From: Fusobacterium sp.
GTDB lineage: Bacteria > Fusobacteriota > Fusobacteriia > Fusobacteriales > Fusobacteriaceae
Assembly (NCBI GenBank): GCA_020024855.1
Contig: JAHHTB010000029.1
Location: 1-15,337 of the forward strand
Reading direction: 5' to 3'
Length of the DNA stretch: 15,337 nucleotides
The translations under genes and the position numbers were made by a program. The notes beneath the pieces are model-generated. The model made no database searches. It saw only the letters and a program-made list of their open reading frames with translations, and was not told the origin of the DNA. Of this stretch, positions 1-6,507 are shown piece by piece (position 1 is the first letter of the stretch; every line of letters begins with the position of its first letter).

Positions 1-339
1 TAAAATTTTATCATCAGCTTTATTAATATAAAGAGGTTTTATTTTTGGAATATCTTCTATGAAAAAAAATTTTTTTAATTTTTCACAAGTTTTTTCTCCA
101 ATTCCACTGACATTTTTTAATTCATCAATATTTTCTATTCCACCTTTTACATCTCTAAAACTAATTATCTTGTTTACATAACTTTCAGCAATACCACTTC
201 TCAACATTTCTTCTCTAGTAACTTTATTTATATCAAGTTTTCCAGATGAATTATCACTGAACATAATTTGATATTTAGCCCCAAAGATAAGAGATGAGAA
301 TAAAATAAAAGCGATTACTATGGAAAGAATTTTTTTCAT
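1..339 (-). CDS. Secreted helix-hairpin-helix protein, ComEA-like (partial, C-terminus off the left edge)
   Basis: I translated this by hand; 113 codons are present and the frame is open at the window edge. The ATG at 337-339 follows an AAGGAGAG ribosome binding site, 18 bp after the hemZ stop. Residues 1-20 (MKKILSIVIAFILFSSLIFG) look like a signal peptide with a lysine-rich start and a hydrophobic core. From about residue 35 there is a helix-hairpin-helix unit: LDINKVTREEM, then IENIDELKNVSGIGEKTCEKL, whose GIG hairpin normally contacts the DNA backbone. A second unit begins near residue 104 with YINKADD. Tandem HhH units behind a signal peptide are typical of ComEA-family proteins, which bind incoming DNA at the cell surface or in the periplasm. 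Missing: the C-terminus. It could be a secreted HhH protein unrelated to competence. Confidence 0.75.
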   Translation of the reverse strand, partial: MKKILSIVIAFILFSSLIFGAKYQIMFSDNSSGKLDINKVTREEMLRSGIAESYVNKIISFRDVKGGIENIDELKNVSGIGEKTCEKLKKFFFIEDIPKIKPLYINKADDKIL

Positions 340-357
340 AAAAACTCTCCTTTTAAA

Positions 358-1755
358 TTAAAAATTAAATAATTCTTCTTTTTGCTTCATTCTATCTTTC
401 ATTTCACAGATATACATATATGGATCTTTAGGATTTATATATCTTACAATAGATGCTCTAGTTTCATCAATCATTTCCACTTTTTTACTTATAGCTCCTC
501 CACCAAGAGCAATAGTAGATTGATTTTCTTCAATCATTTCAATGTTAAAAATTGATTCTTTCCTCTCTAAAGAGTATCCAACATTTTCTCCCCAATCTAA
601 ACTATTTTTTTGTCTATATAGATAGTATGGTTTTAAGTTCATTTCCTCAGTAAGTTTTTCTATCTCAGCCTCAATTCTTTCATTTTCAATAGCTGTTATC
701 TTATATTTATCTCTTACAAGTTTAGAACCATTTTTTATAGCAAGAGCATGAATTGTAAGATTATCAATTTCATATTTTCTTACTTCATTAAGAGTTCTTA
801 AAATATCTTCAACGTTTTCACCAGGGAGTCCAAGAATTAAATCCATATTAACTATGAAACCAAGTTTTTTGATTTCCTTAAATATTTCATCAAAATGTTT
901 TCTATCAAAATTTCTATTAAGTTCTTTTAATACTTCCTCATTAAAGCTTTGAGGGTTAAGACTAATTCTATCAACTCCCTCATCTTTTAATATTTGAAGT
1001 TTTTCTAAGTTAAGAGTGTCCTCTCTTCCAGCCTCAAAAGTAAATTCTTTTAGATGTTCAAGATTTATATTTTTATAAACAGCATCTATAACTCTTTTTA
1101 AATCTTTTTCAGTAAGGATACTTGGAGTACCTCCCCCCATGTAAAGAGATTCAATTCTACAATTTTTTCCCTTAAGCATTTCACCAGTAAGTTTTATTTC
1201 TTCAAGTAGAGTTTCTACAAATTCACCATAAAATTTTCCTAGTTTACTATTTATTTCATAAGATGCAAAAGAGCAATATTTACATCTAGTAGGACAGTAA
1301 GGTATTCCTATATACATATTAACAGCCTTATCATTAAGATAAAGGCTTTCTTTTTTTACAACATCAATAAGAAGTTTTCTTTTTTTAGGGAAAGCAAAAT
1401 ATAATTTATCAAGAATTTCATCTATTTCTTCATAAGAATATCCCATAATAAGAAAACGTCTGACAAGCTTTGTAGGTCTTACTCCCATTAGAGCACCCCA
1501 AGGGTAAACTTTTTTGAAAAGTTTTAAAAGCCCAGCTTTTATCATTACTATTTTTTGATCTACCATTTTATCACTATAATTTTTTAGTGTAAAAATGAAA
1601 CTATTTTCTCCAGAACTTAATTCAAGAGAGATTATATCTTTATTTTCCTCAAGAGTTTTTACATTTAAAGTATCTATCTCTATATCAGGAAGCATAACTT
1701 TTTTAAATTCATGTATTGTATCATCTTTTATATTAAAATCTAAATTAATTTTCAC
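358..1755 (-). CDS. hemZ: HemZ-family radical SAM protein (putative oxygen-independent coproporphyrinogen dehydrogenase)
   Basis: This 465-residue protein belongs to the HemN/HemW/HemZ radical SAM superfamily. Cys154, Cys158 and Cys161 in PYCPTRCKYC form the CxxxCxxC site for the 4Fe-4S cluster and S-adenosylmethionine. GGGTP follows at 207-211, another SAM-contact motif. The long N-terminal extension (about 145 residues) with WGALMGVRPTKL at 86-97, and the C-terminal YRQKN...ENVGY segment, match the HemZ subgroup rather than the shorter HemW. The family is annotated as converting coproporphyrinogen III to protoporphyrinogen IX without oxygen. No other haem gene is nearby, so the substrate is not established here. 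The start codon is GTG (1753-1755), placed 6 nt after a TTGGAGAA ribosome binding site. The gene begins 22 bp after the pilT-like gene and is probably co-transcribed with it. Confidence 0.87.
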   Translation of the reverse strand: MKINLDFNIKDDTIHEFKKVMLPDIEIDTLNVKTLEENKDIISLELSSGENSFIFTLKNYSDKMVDQKIVMIKAGLLKLFKKVYPWGALMGVRPTKLVRRFLIMGYSYEEIDEILDKLYFAFPKKRKLLIDVVKKESLYLNDKAVNMYIGIPYCPTRCKYCSFASYEINSKLGKFYGEFVETLLEEIKLTGEMLKGKNCRIESLYMGGGTPSILTEKDLKRVIDAVYKNINLEHLKEFTFEAGREDTLNLEKLQILKDEGVDRISLNPQSFNEEVLKELNRNFDRKHFDEIFKEIKKLGFIVNMDLILGLPGENVEDILRTLNEVRKYEIDNLTIHALAIKNGSKLVRDKYKITAIENERIEAEIEKLTEEMNLKPYYLYRQKNSLDWGENVGYSLERKESIFNIEMIEENQSTIALGGGAISKKVEMIDETRASIVRYINPKDPYMYICEMKDRMKQKEELFNF

Positions 1756-1777
1756 CTAATTCTCCAAATAATTTTTA

Positions 1778-2827
1778 TCATATTTTATTTCTTTTTAAAA
1801 TTTTCATATTGTTTTCAAATTGGCTTTCACTGATTTTATTATTTTTATAAAGTTCTTTAAGGCACTCTTCTTTATTGAGCATACCATCACGTCCACTTAT
1901 ATCAATGAAAGATTGAATTTGATTTATTTTTCCATTTCTTATAAGATTTTCAATTCCTTTATTCAAATGTAACATTTCACATAAAGGAACTCTATTGTTA
2001 TCATTTCCATCAATAAGTTCTTGGTAGATAATTCCTATAAGATTTGAGGCTAATTGTCTTTGAATAAGATTTTTTTTATTTTCAGGAAAGGCAGAGATAA
2101 TTCTATCAATAGTATCAACTGCTCCATTTGTATGAAGAGTTGCAAGAACAAGATGTCCTGTTTCAGCTGCTGTAAGAGCCATCTCAAGACTTTCATTATC
2201 TCTTAATTCTCCCACCATTATTACATCAAGATCTTGACGAAGAGCAGATTTTAGAGCATCAATAAAATTTTTTGTATCACGTTTTACTTCTCTTTGTCTT
2301 ATTATACTTTTTTTATTTTTAAAAATATATTCAATAGGATCTTCTATTGTTAAAATATTAAGATTTTCTTCTTTATTAAATTTTTCAATAATTCCAGCAA
2401 GGGTACTACTTTTTCCACTACCACTTTTTCCAGAGATAATAATAAGTCCTTGTCTTTTTTCTAAAATATCATAAATTTTTCTATTTATCTCTAATTCTTC
2501 AAGAGTAAAAGGTTCTTCTTGAATCATTCTTATACTCATTCCTATATTTTCTTTTTCATAAAAAATATTTATACGACAATTAATATTTTCTACATTGAAA
2601 GAAAAATCTAACTCTCTTTCTTTTTCAAGAATTTTTATATTTTCTTCTTTAGTAACAAAAGAGGATAGGTTTTTCATATCCTCTTCTGTAAATTTTTTAT
2701 ATTCTTCTATTCTTACAAGTTTACCATTTATTCTAAATACAGGCAGTTCGTTTGCCAGTAAATGAATATCTGATGCTTTCATTATTTTGGCTTTATTTAA
2801 AATACTAAAAAAAGTTTCTCTATCCAT
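1778..2827 (-). CDS. pilT: PilT-like type IV pilus retraction ATPase
   Basis: This is a 349-residue hexameric secretion-type ATPase of the PilT/VirB11/GspE superfamily. The N-terminal PAS-like part holds the PilT hallmark SDIHL (residues 19-23). The Walker A loop is GKSGSGKS at 133-140, the Asp box is LTIEDPIEY at about 159-167, Walker B is DVIMVGELRD at 201-210, and the His box is HLVLATLHT at 225-233. Length and motif order fit PilT (retraction), not the larger PilB (extension) ATPase, and no zinc-binding CxxC module is seen. It would sit at the cytoplasmic base of a pilus or competence pseudopilus. No pilin or PilB/C/M-Q gene is adjacent; the only possibly related neighbour is the ComEA-like gene two places downstream. 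The start follows AAGGAG, 17 bp after uppP. Whether it drives twitching, DNA uptake or something else cannot be told from this window. Confidence 0.88.
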   Translation of the reverse strand: MDRETFFSILNKAKIMKASDIHLLANELPVFRINGKLVRIEEYKKFTEEDMKNLSSFVTKEENIKILEKERELDFSFNVENINCRINIFYEKENIGMSIRMIQEEPFTLEELEINRKIYDILEKRQGLIIISGKSGSGKSSTLAGIIEKFNKEENLNILTIEDPIEYIFKNKKSIIRQREVKRDTKNFIDALKSALRQDLDVIMVGELRDNESLEMALTAAETGHLVLATLHTNGAVDTIDRIISAFPENKKNLIQRQLASNLIGIIYQELIDGNDNNRVPLCEMLHLNKGIENLIRNGKINQIQSFIDISGRDGMLNKEECLKELYKNNKISESQFENNMKILKRNKI

Positions 2828-2844
2828 AAGATTAAACTCCTTTT

Positions 2845-3648
2845 TTATTTTATAAGTAATAGTACCAATATCCCTAGAATTATTCTATAAATTCCAAAAA
2901 GTTTGAAAGTTCTTGTTTTAATATATCCCATAAACCATTTAATAACAATATAAGCTACTATAAAAGCAACAAAAGATCCTACAAACATAAGAGTCCATTC
3001 TTGTGATGTGAAAGTAAGACCACTTTTCATAAGTTTTAAAAGAGTAGCCCCAAACATTGTAGGTATTGCAAGGAAGAATGAAAACTCTGCAGCAACACCT
3101 TTAGAAAGTCCAAGAAGAAGAGCACCGACAATAGTAGCCCCAGATCTTGAAGTTCCTGGAATCATAGCAAGACATTGGAAAAATCCAACAGCAAGAGCAG
3201 TTTTATAGGAAATATCTTTAAGTGATGTTATTTTACTTGATTTTATTTTATCTTCTATAAAGTAAAGAATGATACCATAAACTATAAGCATAATAGCAAC
3301 AATTTTAGTATTTCCCATAAACATTTCTGTTATATAATCATCTGCAAGAAAACCAATTACTCCAGCAGGAATAACTCCCACAATTATTTTGCTCCATAAA
3401 GTTACTCTTTCAACAAGAACATCTTTATTTTTAGTAAAAGGGTGAATATCTCCCCAGAAATAAAGAAGAACTGAAATTATAGAACCAAATTGAACAATAA
3501 CTAAAAAGTTATCCATAAAATGTTTACTAATATTTGGACTATTTATAAATCTCTCAACAAGAATCATATGTCCTGTACTACTAATAGGAAGAAATTCAGT
3601 TACTCCTTGAACTACTCCAAGAAGTATAACAAGTAAAAAAGGATTCAT
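2845..3648 (-). CDS. uppP: Undecaprenyl-diphosphatase UppP/BacA
   Basis: This is a 267-residue, highly hydrophobic inner-membrane protein of normal length for the BacA family. It removes a phosphate from undecaprenyl pyrophosphate, recycling the lipid carrier for peptidoglycan, O-antigen and similar polymers; overexpression gives bacitracin resistance in other bacteria. Both signature segments are present: QGVTEFLPISSTGH at 14-27 (with Glu18 and His27) and PGTSRSG at 164-170 (with the catalytic Arg168). Several further hydrophobic stretches account for the remaining membrane segments. The start is preceded by GGGAGGAAAG. It lies 22 bp behind hldD and 17 bp before the pilT-like gene, so it sits in the middle of a tightly packed run. 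Pairing with hldD fits an envelope-biogenesis role. Confidence 0.96.
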   Translation of the reverse strand: MNPFLLVILLGVVQGVTEFLPISSTGHMILVERFINSPNISKHFMDNFLVIVQFGSIISVLLYFWGDIHPFTKNKDVLVERVTLWSKIIVGVIPAGVIGFLADDYITEMFMGNTKIVAIMLIVYGIILYFIEDKIKSSKITSLKDISYKTALAVGFFQCLAMIPGTSRSGATIVGALLLGLSKGVAAEFSFFLAIPTMFGATLLKLMKSGLTFTSQEWTLMFVGSFVAFIVAYIVIKWFMGYIKTRTFKLFGIYRIILGILVLLLIK

Positions 3649-3670
3649 TTCTTAACTTTCCTCCCTTATA

Positions 3671-4669
3671 TTATAGATATGGATCTTCTTTAGTAAGATA
3701 GTTTATAACATAGTCATAAACTCCCTCTTCAAGAGTATGGAATTTTTTAGTATAACCAACTTTTTTAATTTTTTCCATTTTTGCTTCAGTAAAATATTGA
3801 TATTTTCCTCTTAAATCTTCTGGCATAGGGATATAAGTTATAACATCTTCTTCTTTTAAATCATTGTTTTTAGAAGCAGCTTTCATTGTAGCCATAGAAA
3901 GATCTTTAAAACTTCTTGCTTCTCCTGTACCAACATTATAAATTCCAGATGGAACAGTTTCTGTTAAGAAGAAGTACAAAAGATCAACTACATCTTTTAT
4001 ATAAACAAAATCTCTTAATTGTTCTCCATCTTTATAACCTTCTTTATGTGATTTGAAAAGTTTTACTCCACCATTATCTTTATATTGATGGAAAGTATGG
4101 AAAACCATAGAAGCCATTCTTCCTTTATGATATTCTTGAGGACCATACACATTAAAGAATTTACAGTTTATCCATTGCTTTGGGGTTTTAGTTTGCTTGA
4201 AAGCCCAGTCATCAAAAAGTTTTTTAGAATATCCATACTTATTTAATGGAAGAAGTTTATGATATTCTTCAATAGTCATATCATCATCATATCCTTGTTC
4301 TCCAGCACCATATGTAGCAGCAGAAGAAGCATTTACAAAGTTTATATTATGTTCAGCACAAAATTCCCATAATTTTTTAGTATAACCATAGTTATTACTC
4401 ATTAAGAAATCTCCATCTTTTTCTGTTGTAGCAGAACAAGCACCAAAGTGGGCAACTCCTGTAATTTTTTTTGCATTTTTTTCATCAGATAACCAATCAA
4501 AAAGATTATCTCTATCCATCCAATCAGCATAATCTCTTTTTCTTAAATTTAACCATTTATCTTCTGTTCTCATTTTATCAACTGCAAGTATGTCAGTTAT
4601 TCCAAGTTCATTTAATTTCCATATAAAAGCACTACCAATGAAACCAGCTGCACCAGTTACAATTATCAT
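3671..4669 (-). CDS. hldD: ADP-L-glycero-D-manno-heptose 6-epimerase
   Basis: This 332-residue protein is an extended short-chain dehydrogenase/epimerase. It interconverts ADP-D-glycero- and ADP-L-glycero-D-manno-heptose, the last step in making the heptose donor for the LPS inner core, in the cytoplasm. GAAGFIG at 6-12 is the NADP-binding glycine motif. SSAATYG at 115-121 and YGYSKK at 145-150 supply the catalytic Ser and the Tyr145-x3-Lys149 pair. The MRTEDKWLNL segment and the YGPQEYHKGRMASM stretch are specific to the HldD family rather than to general GalE-like epimerases. A TGGAGGT ribosome binding site precedes the ATG. The gene lies 50 bp behind the PHP gene and 22 bp before uppP. It is the strongest evidence in the window for an LPS-bearing outer membrane. 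Confidence 0.95.
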   Translation of the reverse strand: MIIVTGAAGFIGSAFIWKLNELGITDILAVDKMRTEDKWLNLRKRDYADWMDRDNLFDWLSDEKNAKKITGVAHFGACSATTEKDGDFLMSNNYGYTKKLWEFCAEHNINFVNASSAATYGAGEQGYDDDMTIEEYHKLLPLNKYGYSKKLFDDWAFKQTKTPKQWINCKFFNVYGPQEYHKGRMASMVFHTFHQYKDNGGVKLFKSHKEGYKDGEQLRDFVYIKDVVDLLYFFLTETVPSGIYNVGTGEARSFKDLSMATMKAASKNNDLKEEDVITYIPMPEDLRGKYQYFTEAKMEKIKKVGYTKKFHTLEEGVYDYVINYLTKEDPYL

Positions 4670-4719
4670 TTTTTACCTCCAATAAAATTATATATCTACA
4701 TATAAATTTTAGCTATTTT

Positions 4720-5574
4720 TTACATAATTTTCAAACTTTTTTTCAAATTTTCAAACTCAGAAGAATTTAGTCCTGTTTCGCCAAGAGAAACATTAACTCT
4801 ATTTCCACCATGGAAATCAGATCCACCAGTTATAATAAGATTATATTTTTCTGCAATTTTTTTATAAAATTCTTTATCACTTTTAGAAAAACTATAATAA
4901 TTAACCTCAATACCTCTAAGCCCATATTTAACAAGTTCAACTATAAGTTTTTCAACTTCATCAGTATTTTCTGTTATAAGTTTTGGGTGTGCAAGAGAAA
5001 CAAAAGCTCCATTTCTTGCAAGAATACGAACAGCATCAATAGGTTTGTAATCCCTTTTTTCAACAAAAGCCACACCATTTTTGCCAAGATAATTTTTAAA
5101 AGCATCTGATTTACAGCTCACATATCCTTTTTCTAGCATAGCTTCAGCAAAATGAGCTTTGCTAATAACATTTCCTTTAACAATTTTATTAAGATCGTTC
5201 ATTGTTACGGGAAGATTTAAGTCAGCAAGTTTTTTTACAATTTTTTGATTTCTTTCATTTCTTATTTCAGAAATTCTACTAAGTTCATTTAAAAAGTTTT
5301 GATCCTCAAGATTTAAAAAATATCCAAGTATGTGAACATCTTTTCCATTAAGGTTACAAGACATTTCAATCCCTTTTATTATTTTTACACCATATTTTTT
5401 TTCATATTCATCTAATTTTTTAGAATCAAGAAGTCCATCAACAGTATCATGATCTGTTATTGCTAAAGCTTTAAGTCCTTTTTCAGATGCTTTTTTAACA
5501 ATTTCTTCAACAGTAAAAGTTCCATCAGAATTAATTGTATGAGTATGTAAATCAGCAATTATTTTATTATTCAT
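4720..5574 (-). CDS. PHP-domain phosphoesterase, RNase AM (YciV)-like
   Basis: This 284-residue soluble protein has the full set of PHP metal ligands: DLHTHT at 8-13, ITDHDT at 39-44, Glu70 in GIEMS, His81 in HILGY, His196 in SLAHPK, and Asp253/His255 in GSDFHG. The layout, with an insertion between the fourth and fifth motifs (about 95-180), is that of the YciV/TrpH group. Characterised members of that group are 3',5'-nucleotide bisphosphate phosphatases and 5'-3' exoribonucleases that trim rRNA (RNase AM). The exact substrate is an inference from the family. The ATG follows AAGGGAG. Upstream is the 188-bp gap with the nested palindrome; downstream hldD begins 50 bp away, so this may be the first gene of the hldD-uppP-pilT-hemZ run. 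No clear promoter was recognised. Confidence 0.88.
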   Translation of the reverse strand: MNNKIIADLHTHTINSDGTFTVEEIVKKASEKGLKALAITDHDTVDGLLDSKKLDEYEKKYGVKIIKGIEMSCNLNGKDVHILGYFLNLEDQNFLNELSRISEIRNERNQKIVKKLADLNLPVTMNDLNKIVKGNVISKAHFAEAMLEKGYVSCKSDAFKNYLGKNGVAFVEKRDYKPIDAVRILARNGAFVSLAHPKLITENTDEVEKLIVELVKYGLRGIEVNYYSFSKSDKEFYKKIAEKYNLIITGGSDFHGGNRVNVSLGETGLNSSEFENLKKSLKIM

Positions 5575-5609
5575 ATTTATCTCCCTTAATTTTATAATAA
5601 GACAAAAAT

Positions 5610-5723
5610 AAGCTGAGAATAAAATTTTGAGAGAAATATCTGCGTAATTTATCTAGCAAACTTTTAATAAGTAAGCTAATATAAATAGCTGATATTTTTA
5701 CGTAGAAATTTTATTCTCAGCTT
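5610..5723. repeat. Nested palindromic element (18-bp inverted arms, internal hairpins)
   Basis: An 18-bp perfect inverted repeat (AAGCTGAGAATAAAATTT at 5610-5627, complement at 5706-5723) encloses 78 bp. Inside, CTGCGTAA (5640-5647) pairs with TTACGTAG (5698-5705) with one G-T wobble, continuing the outer stem after a 12-nt one-sided bulge. A symmetric hairpin, TAGC-AA-ACTT around a TTAAT loop (5654-5678), forms the tip. T-rich sequence follows on either strand, so it may act as a two-way terminator behind the lipoprotein gene. It could equally be a small non-coding RNA or a miniature repeat element. No target-site duplication is seen. Confidence 0.6.
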
Positions 5724-5762
5724 TTATTTAATAATATAAATATTTTTATATTACTCTAATTA

Positions 5763-6482
5763 TTAGTCATCCCACTTTTCAAGTTCAGAAAGATATGGAG
5801 AATATGCAATGTAAAGAGCTTTAGCATTTACATTATTTCTTTCTAATTTAGTAAGAGCTCCTTTTTTGTATATAGTAACAATTTCCATTAATCTATCTGA
5901 TATTTCAGAACCATACCAACTAGTTTCATTAAAGAATTCACTTCTTTTTATAAACTTATTAAGAAGTTTTCTAAGTCTTTTAACATCTTTTGTATCTAAA
6001 TCAGATTTTTGAGAAAAAGCAACTATTTCACTCCACTCTTCAGGAGTAGCCACTGTATTTTGAATATGGTTTGATGGATTTGCCATTCTAAGTGGTGCTT
6101 CACTTACCATTTTATCAACTAGTCCTTTAGGATTTTTTATATTTGTATCACTAAGATAGAAAGTTCTATCAAGTTTTGAAACATATCCATTAAGAAGAGA
6201 TTTAAATTTATCTCTATCTTCTTCAGTAAATTCTTCTTTATTAGGAAGAGTTTGTAAGAAATTGAAATCTTTTTCACTCATTTTTCCTGTTTTCTGTAAA
6301 TAGTAGATAGGATTTTGATTTCCATACCAGTCAGGGATAAGAGATTCTTCAACTATAACTTTTGATATAGTGACATCCCAGTTTTTAATATCTTCATCTT
6401 TTATTTCATGTTTTTCTGCTACTTTAACAGAGCTACATGCTGTAACTAATAATAAAGCTCCAATAGCTAATAACTTTTTCAT
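5763..6482 (-). CDS. Uncharacterised lipoprotein with internal repeat-like segments
   Basis: The product is 239 residues and I do not recognise the family. MKKLLAIGALLLVTAC is a lipoprotein signal peptide; Cys16 after VTA would be lipidated, placing the mature protein on a membrane facing the periplasm or the cell surface. The start at 6482 is preceded by AGGAGG; the frame stays open further upstream to 6602, but that stretch overlaps the secA end and lacks the signal. The mature part is charged and probably mostly helical. Similar elements recur: WYG at 52-54 and 189-191, LLN followed by an aromatic and a basic residue at 96-98 and 173-175, and K-x-G-x-[ML]-[ST] near 64-69 and 207-211. This suggests duplication of a module of about 60 residues. 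It lies 25 bp behind secA and is probably co-transcribed. Confidence 0.8.
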   Translation of the reverse strand: MKKLLAIGALLLVTACSSVKVAEKHEIKDEDIKNWDVTISKVIVEESLIPDWYGNQNPIYYLQKTGKMSEKDFNFLQTLPNKEEFTEEDRDKFKSLLNGYVSKLDRTFYLSDTNIKNPKGLVDKMVSEAPLRMANPSNHIQNTVATPEEWSEIVAFSQKSDLDTKDVKRLRKLLNKFIKRSEFFNETSWYGSEISDRLMEIVTIYKKGALTKLERNNVNAKALYIAYSPYLSELEKWDD

Positions 6483-6507
6483 AATTAATCCTCCTGTAAT
6501 TTGGTTA

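Noticed and set aside
5603..5730. Miniature transposable element with target-site duplication
   Set aside because: The arms are long and perfect but the flanks show no duplicated target sequence, and other copies cannot be checked within this window.
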